33,882 bases of DNA from Candidatus Methylomirabilota bacterium (GTDB lineage Bacteria > Methylomirabilota > Methylomirabilia > Rokubacteriales > CSP1-6). Shown here one piece after another: positions 7,627 through 13,862 of this stretch. The position numbers were made by a program, and so were the translations under genes. The stretch's first letter is position 1. Each line of letters opens with the position of its first letter. Location of the stretch: contig DATFYA010000106.1 of the NCBI GenBank assembly GCA_035315345.1, positions 1-33,882 of the forward strand, given 5' to 3'. A model generated the notes under the pieces. The model was not told where the DNA came from and did no database searches. It saw nothing but the letters and a program-made list of their open reading frames with translations.

Positions 7627-8379
7627 ATGCCCATCCGCTACGAGGTGATCGGCGTCGAGGGCCTGCCCGAGATCGTTCCCGGTCAGGACCTGGCCCCGAT
7701 GATCATCGAGGCGGCGCGACGGCAGAGGACGCCGATCGAGGGACGGGACCTGCTCGTGATCAGCCAGAAGATCATCTCGAAGGCGGAGGGGCGGATCGTG
7801 CGGCTGTCCGACGTGACGGTCTCGGCGAGCGCCCGCTCCCTCGCCGAGGAGATCGGGCGCGATCCCCGCCTCGTCGAGGTGATTCTCGGCGAGAGCCGCC
7901 GCGTCGTCCGGAAGGACAAGGGCGTGCTGATCGTCGAGACGCACCACGGCTGGGTCTGCGCGAACGCGGGCGTCGACCAGTCCAACGTCGACGCCGACAC
8001 CGCCTGCCTCCTGCCCGAGGACTCGGATCGCTCCGCGCGCGCGCTGCGGGACCGCCTCCGCTCCCTCACCGGGCACGATCTCGCCATCATCGTCGCCGAC
8101 ACCTTCGGGCGGCCGTGGCGCGAGGGGCTCGTCAACGTCGCCATCGGCCTCGCCGGTTTCGAGCCGATCGTCAGCTATCTCGGCCAGGAGGATCCGGCCG
8201 GGCACGTGCTGCAGGCCACCATCCTGGCCCTCGCCGACGAGCTGGCGAGCGCGGCGGAGCCGGTCATGGGCAAGCTCGACCGCGTGCCGGTGGCGATCGT
8301 CCGCGGCCTCGCGTGGCCGCCCGGTGAGGGCTCGAGCCGCGCCCTCATGCGCGATCCCGCCCGCGACCTGTTTCGATAG
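7627..8379 (+). CDS. cofE: Coenzyme F420-0:L-glutamate ligase CofE
   Basis: Adds gamma-linked L-glutamate to F420-0 with GTP. The 250-residue length matches stand-alone archaeal-type CofE, so the extra reductase domain of actinobacterial FbiB is absent. Recognisable segments are DLLVISQKIISKAEGRIV, THHGWVCANAGVDQSN, LLPEDSDRSAR, the metal-binding IIVADTFGRPWREG and VNVAIGLAG. The ATG is 2 nt after the cofC stop. With cofG, cofH, cofD and cofC it completes the core F420 pathway in one locus. Confidence 0.96.
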   Translation: MPIRYEVIGVEGLPEIVPGQDLAPMIIEAARRQRTPIEGRDLLVISQKIISKAEGRIVRLSDVTVSASARSLAEEIGRDPRLVEVILGESRRVVRKDKGVLIVETHHGWVCANAGVDQSNVDADTACLLPEDSDRSARALRDRLRSLTGHDLAIIVADTFGRPWREGLVNVAIGLAGFEPIVSYLGQEDPAGHVLQATILALADELASAAEPVMGKLDRVPVAIVRGLAWPPGEGSSRALMRDPARDLFR

Positions 8380-8398
8380 ACCCATCCAAGGAGAACGC

Positions 8399-9049
8399 AT
8401 GCGCATCGGCATCGTGGGAGGCACCGGCAAGGAAGGCATCGGGCTCGGGCTGCGGTGGGCGCAGGCTGGCCACGACGTGATCATCGGCTCGCGCGATCCC
8501 GGGCGGGCCCGCGCCAAGGCGGCCGAGCTGGCCGGCTCCGCGCCCGGGCGCCGGATCGAAGGCATGTCCAACCGCGAGGCTGCCGCCGCCGCCGAGGTCG
8601 TGGTGCTGACCGTGCCCGCGACCGGTCTGGCCGCCACGCTGCCCGAGCTACGCGAGGCCTGTCGAGGGAAGATCGTGGTGAGCACGGTGGTGCCGCTCAC
8701 CTTCGGCGGCCCGCGCCTGTTCACCCCTCCGCCGCAGGGGTCGGCCGCCGAGGAGGCGCAGGAGCTGCTCGGCGGGGAGGCGCGGGTGGTCGCCGCCTTC
8801 CATCACATCGCGGCCCACGAGCTCTCCGCGGGCGATCATCCCATCGCGTGCGATCTGCTCGTCTGCGGCGCCGACGCCGAGGGCAAGACCCTGGTGTCCG
8901 AGCTGGGCCGATCGATGGGTCTGCGTCCGGTGGACGTGGGCGCGCTCGCCAACGCGGGGCCGGTCGAGGGCATCACCGCGCTGCTGGCGACCATCAACCG
9001 CCGATACAAGCTGAAGAACTCCGGCATCCAGATCACCGGACTACCATGA
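8399..9049 (+). CDS. npdG: NADPH-dependent F420 reductase
   Basis: Couples NADPH and F420 by hydride transfer (F420:NADP oxidoreductase, Fno/NpdG), so it can supply F420H2 to the oxidoreductases at the start of the locus. The 216-residue protein starts with a Rossmann GIVGGTGKEGIG and has SRDPGRA, which fits NADP-phosphate recognition. VVLTVPATG, VVAAFHHIAAHELS and a C-terminal NRRYKLKNSGIQITG follow. AAGGAG (8388-8393) sits 5 nt before the ATG, the strongest ribosome site in the locus. Its TGA is directly followed, with no spacer, by the end of the convergent HAD gene (the palindrome TGATCA at 9047-9052 holds both stops). Confidence 0.94.
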   Translation: MRIGIVGGTGKEGIGLGLRWAQAGHDVIIGSRDPGRARAKAAELAGSAPGRRIEGMSNREAAAAAEVVVLTVPATGLAATLPELREACRGKIVVSTVVPLTFGGPRLFTPPPQGSAAEEAQELLGGEARVVAAFHHIAAHELSAGDHPIACDLLVCGADAEGKTLVSELGRSMGLRPVDVGALANAGPVEGITALLATINRRYKLKNSGIQITGLP

Positions 9050-9742
9050 TCACGCCTCTAGCTTGAGCGCGGCGATCACGCGCTCGGGGTCGCCAAGGTC
9101 CTCGAAGAAGTGATCCGGGCGCTCGGCCAGCAGCTGCTCGGGCGGGTACTGGCCGGTGGCCACCGCGACCGCGACCGCGCCGAAGGCGCGCGCGCAGTCC
9201 ACGTCGTGCGGGGTGTCGCCGATCACGATCACGTCCTCGGGCGAGAACTCGCGCCCGAGCCGCGCGTGGGCGCGCCGCGCGGCCAGTGAGGGCAGGCGAC
9301 GCCGGTCCATGTGATCGGAGCCATAGGCGCCCACCTGGAAGCGCGGCCAGAGCCCGGTGGGGAGCAGCTTGATCCGGGCGCCCTCCTCGATGTTCCCGGT
9401 GACCAGGCCCAGCGCGACGCCCGCGGCCCGGTCGAGGCGCTCCACCATCGCCGCCACGCCGGGCAGGATGACCACGTGGCGGCCGTCGCCGATCTCGGCG
9501 GTGAGCCCGCCCACGTAGGCCTCGAAGAAATCGTCGAGGCGCTCCCGCACTCGCGTCGCGTCCCATCCTTCCGCGGCCATCACGTCGTGCACGATTCGCG
9601 TGTCGGTCCGTCCGCGAAGGTCGTAGTGGTCGATGCCGCCCGCGGTGCCGAAGACGTGCTCGAAGGCCGTGCGCATCGCCCGCCGCCCGGCTCCCCGCGA
9701 CGTGATCAGGGTGCCGTCGATGTCGAACAGGACGAGCTTCAT
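9050..9742 (-). CDS. HAD-superfamily hydrolase (phosphoglycolate-phosphatase-like)
   Basis: A 230-residue haloacid-dehalogenase phosphatase. Motif I is LFDIDGTLI (nucleophile Asp7, acid Asp9), motif II is LGLVTGN, motif III is the Arg/Lys around RIKLLPTGL, and motif IV is IVIGDTPHDVDCA. The helical cap between motifs I and II resembles the phosphoglycolate phosphatase group, but cap-based substrate prediction is unreliable. It is the last gene of a minus-strand run, 18 nt after the cysteine-desulfurase-like gene, and abuts npdG end to end. Confidence 0.9.
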   Translation of the reverse strand: MKLVLFDIDGTLITSRGAGRRAMRTAFEHVFGTAGGIDHYDLRGRTDTRIVHDVMAAEGWDATRVRERLDDFFEAYVGGLTAEIGDGRHVVILPGVAAMVERLDRAAGVALGLVTGNIEEGARIKLLPTGLWPRFQVGAYGSDHMDRRRLPSLAARRAHARLGREFSPEDVIVIGDTPHDVDCARAFGAVAVAVATGQYPPEQLLAERPDHFFEDLGDPERVIAALKLEA

Positions 9743-9760
9743 GGCCGCGGCGGGACCCGA

Positions 9761-10942
9761 TCAGGTGTGCAGCGGGGCGAGCGCGCGGAGCCGCGACACG
9801 ATGGGAGGCAGCCGCTGCAGCACCGCCTCCACGTCGGTCGCGGTGGTCCAGCGCCCGAGCGTGAAGCAGAGCGCGCCCTCCGCCTCCGCGGTCGTGCAGC
9901 CGATCGCGCGCAGCACGTGCGAGGTCAGCTGGGTGAGCGACGCGCACGCCGAGCCGGTCGAGGCCGCGACTCCGGCCAGGTCGAGATCGAGCAGCAGGCT
10001 ATCCGCCTTCACACCACGGATCACCACGCTCAGATGATGCGGCAACCGCGCCACGCGCGATCCGGTCACGCGGCAGTCGGCGACCGTGGCGAGCACGCCC
10101 GCCATCAGCCGGTCGCGCAGGGTGGCCACCCGCGTGGCCTCGTGATGGGCGCCCTCCACGCGCATCAGCTCGGCGGCGACCCCGAAGCCCACCGTGCCCG
10201 GCAGATTCTCGGTGCCGGAGCGATAGCCGCCCTCCTGGCCGCCTCCCAGTATCTGCGGATGGATGCGCACGCCCGGCCGCACCCAGAGGGCGCCGCTTCC
10301 CGGCGGACCGTAGAGATCGTTGCCGGACATCGTCAGCAGATCGATGCCCATGGCCTCCACGCCAAGCGGCACCCGGCCGATCGCGCCCACCCCATCCACG
10401 TGGAGCGGCACGCCCGCGGCGCGCGTGACGCGGGCGATCTCCTTGAGCGGCTGGACCGTCCCGATCTCGGGATTTGCGGCGGCGATCGACACCAGCACCG
10501 TGTCGGCGGTCAGCGCCGCGCGGAGCGCCTCCGGGTCGACGCGGCCCTCGGCGTCGACGGGCAGCACGGTGAGCGCCACCCCCGCCTTCTCCAGATCGCG
10601 GCAGGCATTGATCACCGAGATGTGCTCGATGGCCGACAGGAGCACCCGGGCCGCCCCGGGCCGCGCACGCAGCGCCACGCCCTTGATGGCGAGGTTGTTG
10701 GCCTCGGTGGCGCCCGAGGTGAAGATGATGCCGCCGGCGGCGCCGCCGCAGAGCCGCGCGACCTTCAGGCGGGCCGCGTCGAGCGACTCGCGCGCTTCCG
10801 CGCCCAGCGAGTGCCGGGCCGAGGGGTTGCCGATACCCGCTTCGAGGAACGGTCGCATGACGGCCAGGACCCGCGGGTCGACCGGCGCGAAGCCCGCATA
10901 GTCGAGATAGACGCGCTCGGGCTCGACAGCGCCGGGCGCCAC
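9761..10942 (-). CDS. Cysteine-desulfurase-like (IscS/NifS) protein lacking the PLP lysine
   Basis: A 393-residue class-V aminotransferase-fold protein that closely follows IscS: GNPSARHSLG, FTSGATEANNLAI, the cofactor-stacking His107 in SAIEHISV, Asp183 in LHVDG, GGGQEGGYRSGTEN, and the sulfur-carrying loop Cys333 in STGSACASL with SHVL after it. The PLP-lysine motif, normally S-x-H-K-x-x-GPKG, reads SGNDLYGPPG, so His-Lys is Asn208-Asp209. The Gln after the conserved Asp (HVDxxQ) is also Gly, and ANNEIG is ANPEIG. As I recall, the Archaeoglobus fulgidus IscS has the same Asn-Asp motif and lacks normal PLP chemistry. It may be a scaffold for cluster assembly rather than a desulfurase. The GTG start lies 3 nt after the tusA stop. 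Confidence 0.9.
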   Translation of the reverse strand: MAPGAVEPERVYLDYAGFAPVDPRVLAVMRPFLEAGIGNPSARHSLGAEARESLDAARLKVARLCGGAAGGIIFTSGATEANNLAIKGVALRARPGAARVLLSAIEHISVINACRDLEKAGVALTVLPVDAEGRVDPEALRAALTADTVLVSIAAANPEIGTVQPLKEIARVTRAAGVPLHVDGVGAIGRVPLGVEAMGIDLLTMSGNDLYGPPGSGALWVRPGVRIHPQILGGGQEGGYRSGTENLPGTVGFGVAAELMRVEGAHHEATRVATLRDRLMAGVLATVADCRVTGSRVARLPHHLSVVIRGVKADSLLLDLDLAGVAASTGSACASLTQLTSHVLRAIGCTTAEAEGALCFTLGRWTTATDVEAVLQRLPPIVSRLRALAPLHT

Positions 10943-10945
10943 CGC

Positions 10946-11197
10946 CTACCGCGTCTTCCGGACGACGAAGCGGTAGACCGCCCCGCTTCGCGTGACCTGG
11001 AGCAGATCGTGACCCATGTGGAGAGCCCATCTCCGCATGTCGGGATCGGAGGAAGGGTCGTCGGAGAGCATCTCCAGCACCTGGCCCACCGCCATCCGTC
11101 GGATGGCCTCGCGCGTCCTCACGATCGGCATGGGACAGAAGAGGCCGGTGCAATCGATCTGCCTGTCAGCATTGAAGAGTTTGGACTCCTGGGCCAT
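10946..11197 (-). CDS. TusA/SirA-family sulfur-carrier protein
   Basis: An 83-residue TusA-fold protein. The active motif is CTGLFCPMP, where Cys21 of the CPxP is the persulfide carrier, followed by the helix IVRTREAIRRM and the MLSDDPSSDPDMRRWA strand-turn typical of the family. TusA proteins accept sulfane sulfur from a cysteine desulfurase and pass it on for tRNA thiolation, molybdenum cofactor or dissimilatory sulfur pathways. It is immediately upstream of the lysine-less IscS-like gene, so the pair may act together. The target pathway is not visible. The promoter prediction places the transcript start almost at the ATG. Confidence 0.92.
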   Translation of the reverse strand: MAQESKLFNADRQIDCTGLFCPMPIVRTREAIRRMAVGQVLEMLSDDPSSDPDMRRWALHMGHDLLQVTRSGAVYRFVVRKTR

Positions 11198-11206
11198 GAG
11201 AGGCTA

Positions 11207-11235
11207 CCGTACCCCAGCCCTCGGCGCCCCGTCAA
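11207..11235 (-). promoter_or_regulatory. Predicted promoter of the tusA-iscS-like-HAD run
   Basis: On the minus strand TTGACG (11235-11230) and TACGGT (11212-11207) are 17 nt apart. The -10 ends only 9 nt before the tusA ATG, which suggests a leaderless transcript and fits the lack of a clear ribosome site there. Sequence-only prediction. Confidence 0.4.
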
Positions 11236-11305
11236 GAAAGGGGCCATCCTTGAAATTCTCCCGCCACACGGAGCCTTGGCCCGATTATCCTGATGACACC
11301 ACGTC

Positions 11306-12349
11306 ATGGCCAAGCGTCCCCGGTCTTCCGACACCCCCGCGGCCCGGCGCATCAAGCGAAAGATCCTGGTCGCCATCACCCTGACCGCGTTCCTGCCGAT
11401 GCTGGTGGTGGCGTACCTGCTGTACTCGTATGCCCTGCCCCTGCTGGACCCCCAGATCCAGGAGCGGGACCTGCCGTGGATGATGGTCATGCTGGCCGGC
11501 ACCGGTCTCCTGATGGCCGCGGGCAGCTTCATGCTGTGGGATCTGGCCACCTCCGTGGTGCGACACAGCGGCGCAGTCAACACCGCCTCCACGGCTCGAC
11601 GGGCCTCGGCGGCGGGCGCGCCGCCCGTGCCGGTCGCCAGCCCCGAGACTGCCGCGGTCCAGCAGTACGTGCAGCAGAGCGACGAGGTCGATTCACTGAT
11701 GCAGTCCTTCTCGCGGATGCTCCTGACCATCGAGCAACAGGCCGCGGACGTGAACGAGTACGCGCGCCGGCTCGACACCGCCTACAAGGAGCTCGAGTCG
11801 ACCAGCGCCCAGCTCAAGGAGTTCTCCTTCAAGGACGAGGTGACCGGGCTCTACAACCGACGATTCTTCTCCATCCGGCTCGAGGAAGAAGTCTCGCGCT
11901 ACCGCCGCTTCAACCATCCGGTCTCGGTGGTGCTACTCGACCTCGATGGCTTCAAGGCGGTCAACGACGAGCTGGGCCACGCGGCCGGCGACGAGACCCT
12001 GCGGGCCATGGCCGACATCCTGCTCAAGCAATCCCGCGGGATCAACGTGATCTGCCGCTACGGCGGTGACGAGTTCGCGGTGCTGCTGGTCGAAACGTCC
12101 AAGAGCGGGGCGCGGCTGTACGCCGACCGGATCCGCTACGTGCTCTCGACGTGGGGCTTCTCCCACGGCCGGCGCATCACCGCCAGCTTCGGCATCGCGT
12201 CGCTGCCCGAGGACGTGGCGCCGGCCGCCGACGAGGTCATCCGCGCCGCCGACGAGGCGCTCTACGCGGCGAAGCGCGCGGGCAAGAACCGCGTCTCGGT
12301 CCACGAGGACGTCGTCGGCACCACTCCCAGCGGCCGCCCCGGAGCCTGA
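11306..12349 (+). CDS. Membrane-anchored GGDEF diguanylate cyclase
   Basis: Makes c-di-GMP from two GTP. The 347-residue protein has two hydrophobic helices (about residues 20-43 and 58-78) with little between them, a linker with a coiled-coil tendency (about 120-172), and a full GGDEF domain from residue 173. The signature is YGGDEF (253-257), with the upstream DEVTGLYNRRFF and VVLLDLDGFKAVNDELGH supplying nucleotide and metal contacts. The usual RxxD inhibitory site before the signature is not present (SRGINVICR instead), so product inhibition through that site is unlikely. The downstream HD-GYP gene starts 5 nt after its stop. No ribosome site stands out at the ATG. Confidence 0.94.
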   Translation: MAKRPRSSDTPAARRIKRKILVAITLTAFLPMLVVAYLLYSYALPLLDPQIQERDLPWMMVMLAGTGLLMAAGSFMLWDLATSVVRHSGAVNTASTARRASAAGAPPVPVASPETAAVQQYVQQSDEVDSLMQSFSRMLLTIEQQAADVNEYARRLDTAYKELESTSAQLKEFSFKDEVTGLYNRRFFSIRLEEEVSRYRRFNHPVSVVLLDLDGFKAVNDELGHAAGDETLRAMADILLKQSRGINVICRYGGDEFAVLLVETSKSGARLYADRIRYVLSTWGFSHGRRITASFGIASLPEDVAPAADEVIRAADEALYAAKRAGKNRVSVHEDVVGTTPSGRPGA

Positions 12350-12354
12350 GCGGG

Positions 12355-13428
12355 GTGGCCGCCCTGCCCTCGGCACGGCGCGTCCTCATCGTCGACGACG
12401 AGCACGACATTCGCACCACGCTGCACGCGGTGTTCGGCTCCGCCGGGTACGAATGCCGGACGGCGCCCAACGGGCGCGAGGCGGCGCGGCTGTTCGAGAC
12501 GGAGCGCTCGCCCCTGACCATCACCGATCTCAAGATGCCGGTGATGGACGGCCTGCAGCTCCTCCAGCACCTCAAGGCCCGCGACGCCGACGCCGCGGTC
12601 ATCATGCTCACCGGCGCCGCGGACCTGACCACCGCGGTGGAGAGCCTCAAGCAGGGCGCCAGCGATTTCATCCTGAAGCCGGTCAACCTGGACCAGGTGC
12701 TCCTGGCCGCCGAGCGCGCCCTCGAGCGGCGTCAGCTGATTCTCGAGCGCCGCGAGCACCAGGCCCTGCTGGAGACCCGCGTCGCGGAGGCCACCCGCGA
12801 TCTCGCGGCCGCGCTGGGCGAGCTACGGGAGACCTACCAGGCCACGCTGGAGGCGCTCGGCTCCGCGCTCGCCACCCGCGAAGTGGGCACCGAGTTGCAC
12901 TCGCGCCGCGTCCACGCCTACTCCATCGCCCTGGCCCGGGCCCACGGGCTGGCGGAGGAGGCGATCGACGCGCTGGGCCGCGGTGTGCTGCTGCACGACA
13001 TCGGCAAGATCGGCATCTCGGACAGTATCCTGCTCAAGCCCGGGCCGCTCACGCCCGAGGAGTGGGCGATCATGCGGAGCCATCCCGAGTTCGGGCGCCA
13101 GATCCTCGAGCGCATCCCGTTCCTGCGCGACGCGATCCCGGTGGTGTATCACCACCACGAGCGCTGGGACGGCACCGGCTACCCGCTGGGGCTGGCCGGC
13201 CCGGCCATTCCGCTGGGGGCGCGGATCTTCGCGCTCGCCGATGCGTTCGACGCGATGACCTTCGACCGCCCCTACTCGAAGGCGATCCCGATGGAAGCCG
13301 CGCGCGAGCGCATCCGGGAAGCCGCGGGCACCCACTTCGACCCCGACGTGGTCGCCACCTTCCTCGCCACGCCGCTCGAGGTCTTCCAACAGGTCCGCGC
13401 CCGCTCCGAGGACCGCGATCCGGCTTGA
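12355..13428 (+). CDS. Response regulator with HD-GYP c-di-GMP phosphodiesterase domain
   Basis: A two-component output protein of about 357 residues. A receiver (1-120) has VDDEHD and phospho-acceptor Asp58 in TITDLKMPVMDG. A coiled-coil linker (about 118-165) leads into an HD-GYP hydrolase. HSRRVHAYS, LLHDIGKIGISD (His214-Asp215), HHHERWDGTGYP (272-277) and LADAFDAMTFDRPY are all intact, so hydrolysis of c-di-GMP is likely. The GTG at 12355 is the only good start after the cyclase stop. Pairing with a cyclase in one operon implies that phosphorylation sets the balance of synthesis and breakdown. No kinase gene is in the window. Confidence 0.94.
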   Translation: MAALPSARRVLIVDDEHDIRTTLHAVFGSAGYECRTAPNGREAARLFETERSPLTITDLKMPVMDGLQLLQHLKARDADAAVIMLTGAADLTTAVESLKQGASDFILKPVNLDQVLLAAERALERRQLILERREHQALLETRVAEATRDLAAALGELRETYQATLEALGSALATREVGTELHSRRVHAYSIALARAHGLAEEAIDALGRGVLLHDIGKIGISDSILLKPGPLTPEEWAIMRSHPEFGRQILERIPFLRDAIPVVYHHHERWDGTGYPLGLAGPAIPLGARIFALADAFDAMTFDRPYSKAIPMEAARERIREAAGTHFDPDVVATFLATPLEVFQQVRARSEDRDPA

Positions 13429-13467
13429 TCGCCGGCGCGCGTCCGGGACATCAGGCGGGCCGGCACC

Positions 13468-13761
13468 TCAGGGCGACGACCGATCCTCCCGTGCCGACGA
13501 GCCGGGGGCATCTCGATCCCGGGCCAGCAGCGCGGAGATCCAGAGGAGGAGATCATCGGCCGACTCGAATCGCTCGCGGCGCCCCGTCTCCAGGTGCTCG
13601 ATCCGTCCCACGGCGTACTCGAGTCCGGCGTCCGTGTCTGCGGTGAATTGGACCACGAACGCCCGAGCATAGGGCAGGCTGGGGCCGTCGGCCACGCTTT
13701 GCCGCCGGACCTTGCCCAAGGGGCTCTGGCTTCGGGTGCCGGCCTTCTCCTCGTCGGGCAT
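13468..13761 (-). CDS. Small hypothetical protein
   Basis: A 97-residue reading frame, taken from the ATG at 13761; the frame stays open upstream to 13863. The central part, ARAFVVQFTADTDAGLEYAVGRIEHLETGRRERFESADDLLLWISALL, alternates strands and helices. It looks like the small proteins that carry a G-R-I/V-E-H-x-x-S/T-G-R element followed by a helix, which I recall from environmental genomes without a known function. The termini are polar and low-complexity. It converges on the HD-GYP gene (39 nt apart). One arm of an inverted repeat lies 30 nt upstream of its start. Confidence 0.6.
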   Translation of the reverse strand: MPDEEKAGTRSQSPLGKVRRQSVADGPSLPYARAFVVQFTADTDAGLEYAVGRIEHLETGRRERFESADDLLLWISALLARDRDAPGSSAREDRSSP

Positions 13762-13790
13762 GCCCCAATGGTCGTGGAGAGCACGTGGGA

Positions 13791-13836
13791 AAGTCCTTAC
13801 GGAACCCGGAAATTTACCCGAATGTTCTCCGCGCCG
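13791..13836 (+). repeat. Left arm of an inverted repeat flanking the large regulator gene
   Basis: Read on the plus strand this 46-nt arm begins AAGTCCTTACGGAACC and ends TCCGCGCCG. It matches the right arm (16754-16788, read on the minus strand) at 23 of the first 25 nt and at all of the last 9, with about 11 extra nt in between. Both arms read inward toward the regulator gene. It lies 26 nt past the end of the regulator gene and 29 nt upstream of the small gene on the left. Confidence 0.75.
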
Positions 13837-13862
13837 GGCCGGACGGCGGCCGGGCGGAGCCA

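Noticed and set aside
9047-9052. TGATCA at the npdG/HAD junction as a regulatory palindrome
   Set aside because: It is fully explained as two convergent TGA stops that touch.
9311-11293. A 660-codon open frame on the plus strand
   Set aside because: It is antisense to the HAD, IscS-like and tusA genes, has Arg/His/Gly-rich non-protein-like composition, and the minus-strand genes have clear family motifs. High GC leaves such shadows open.
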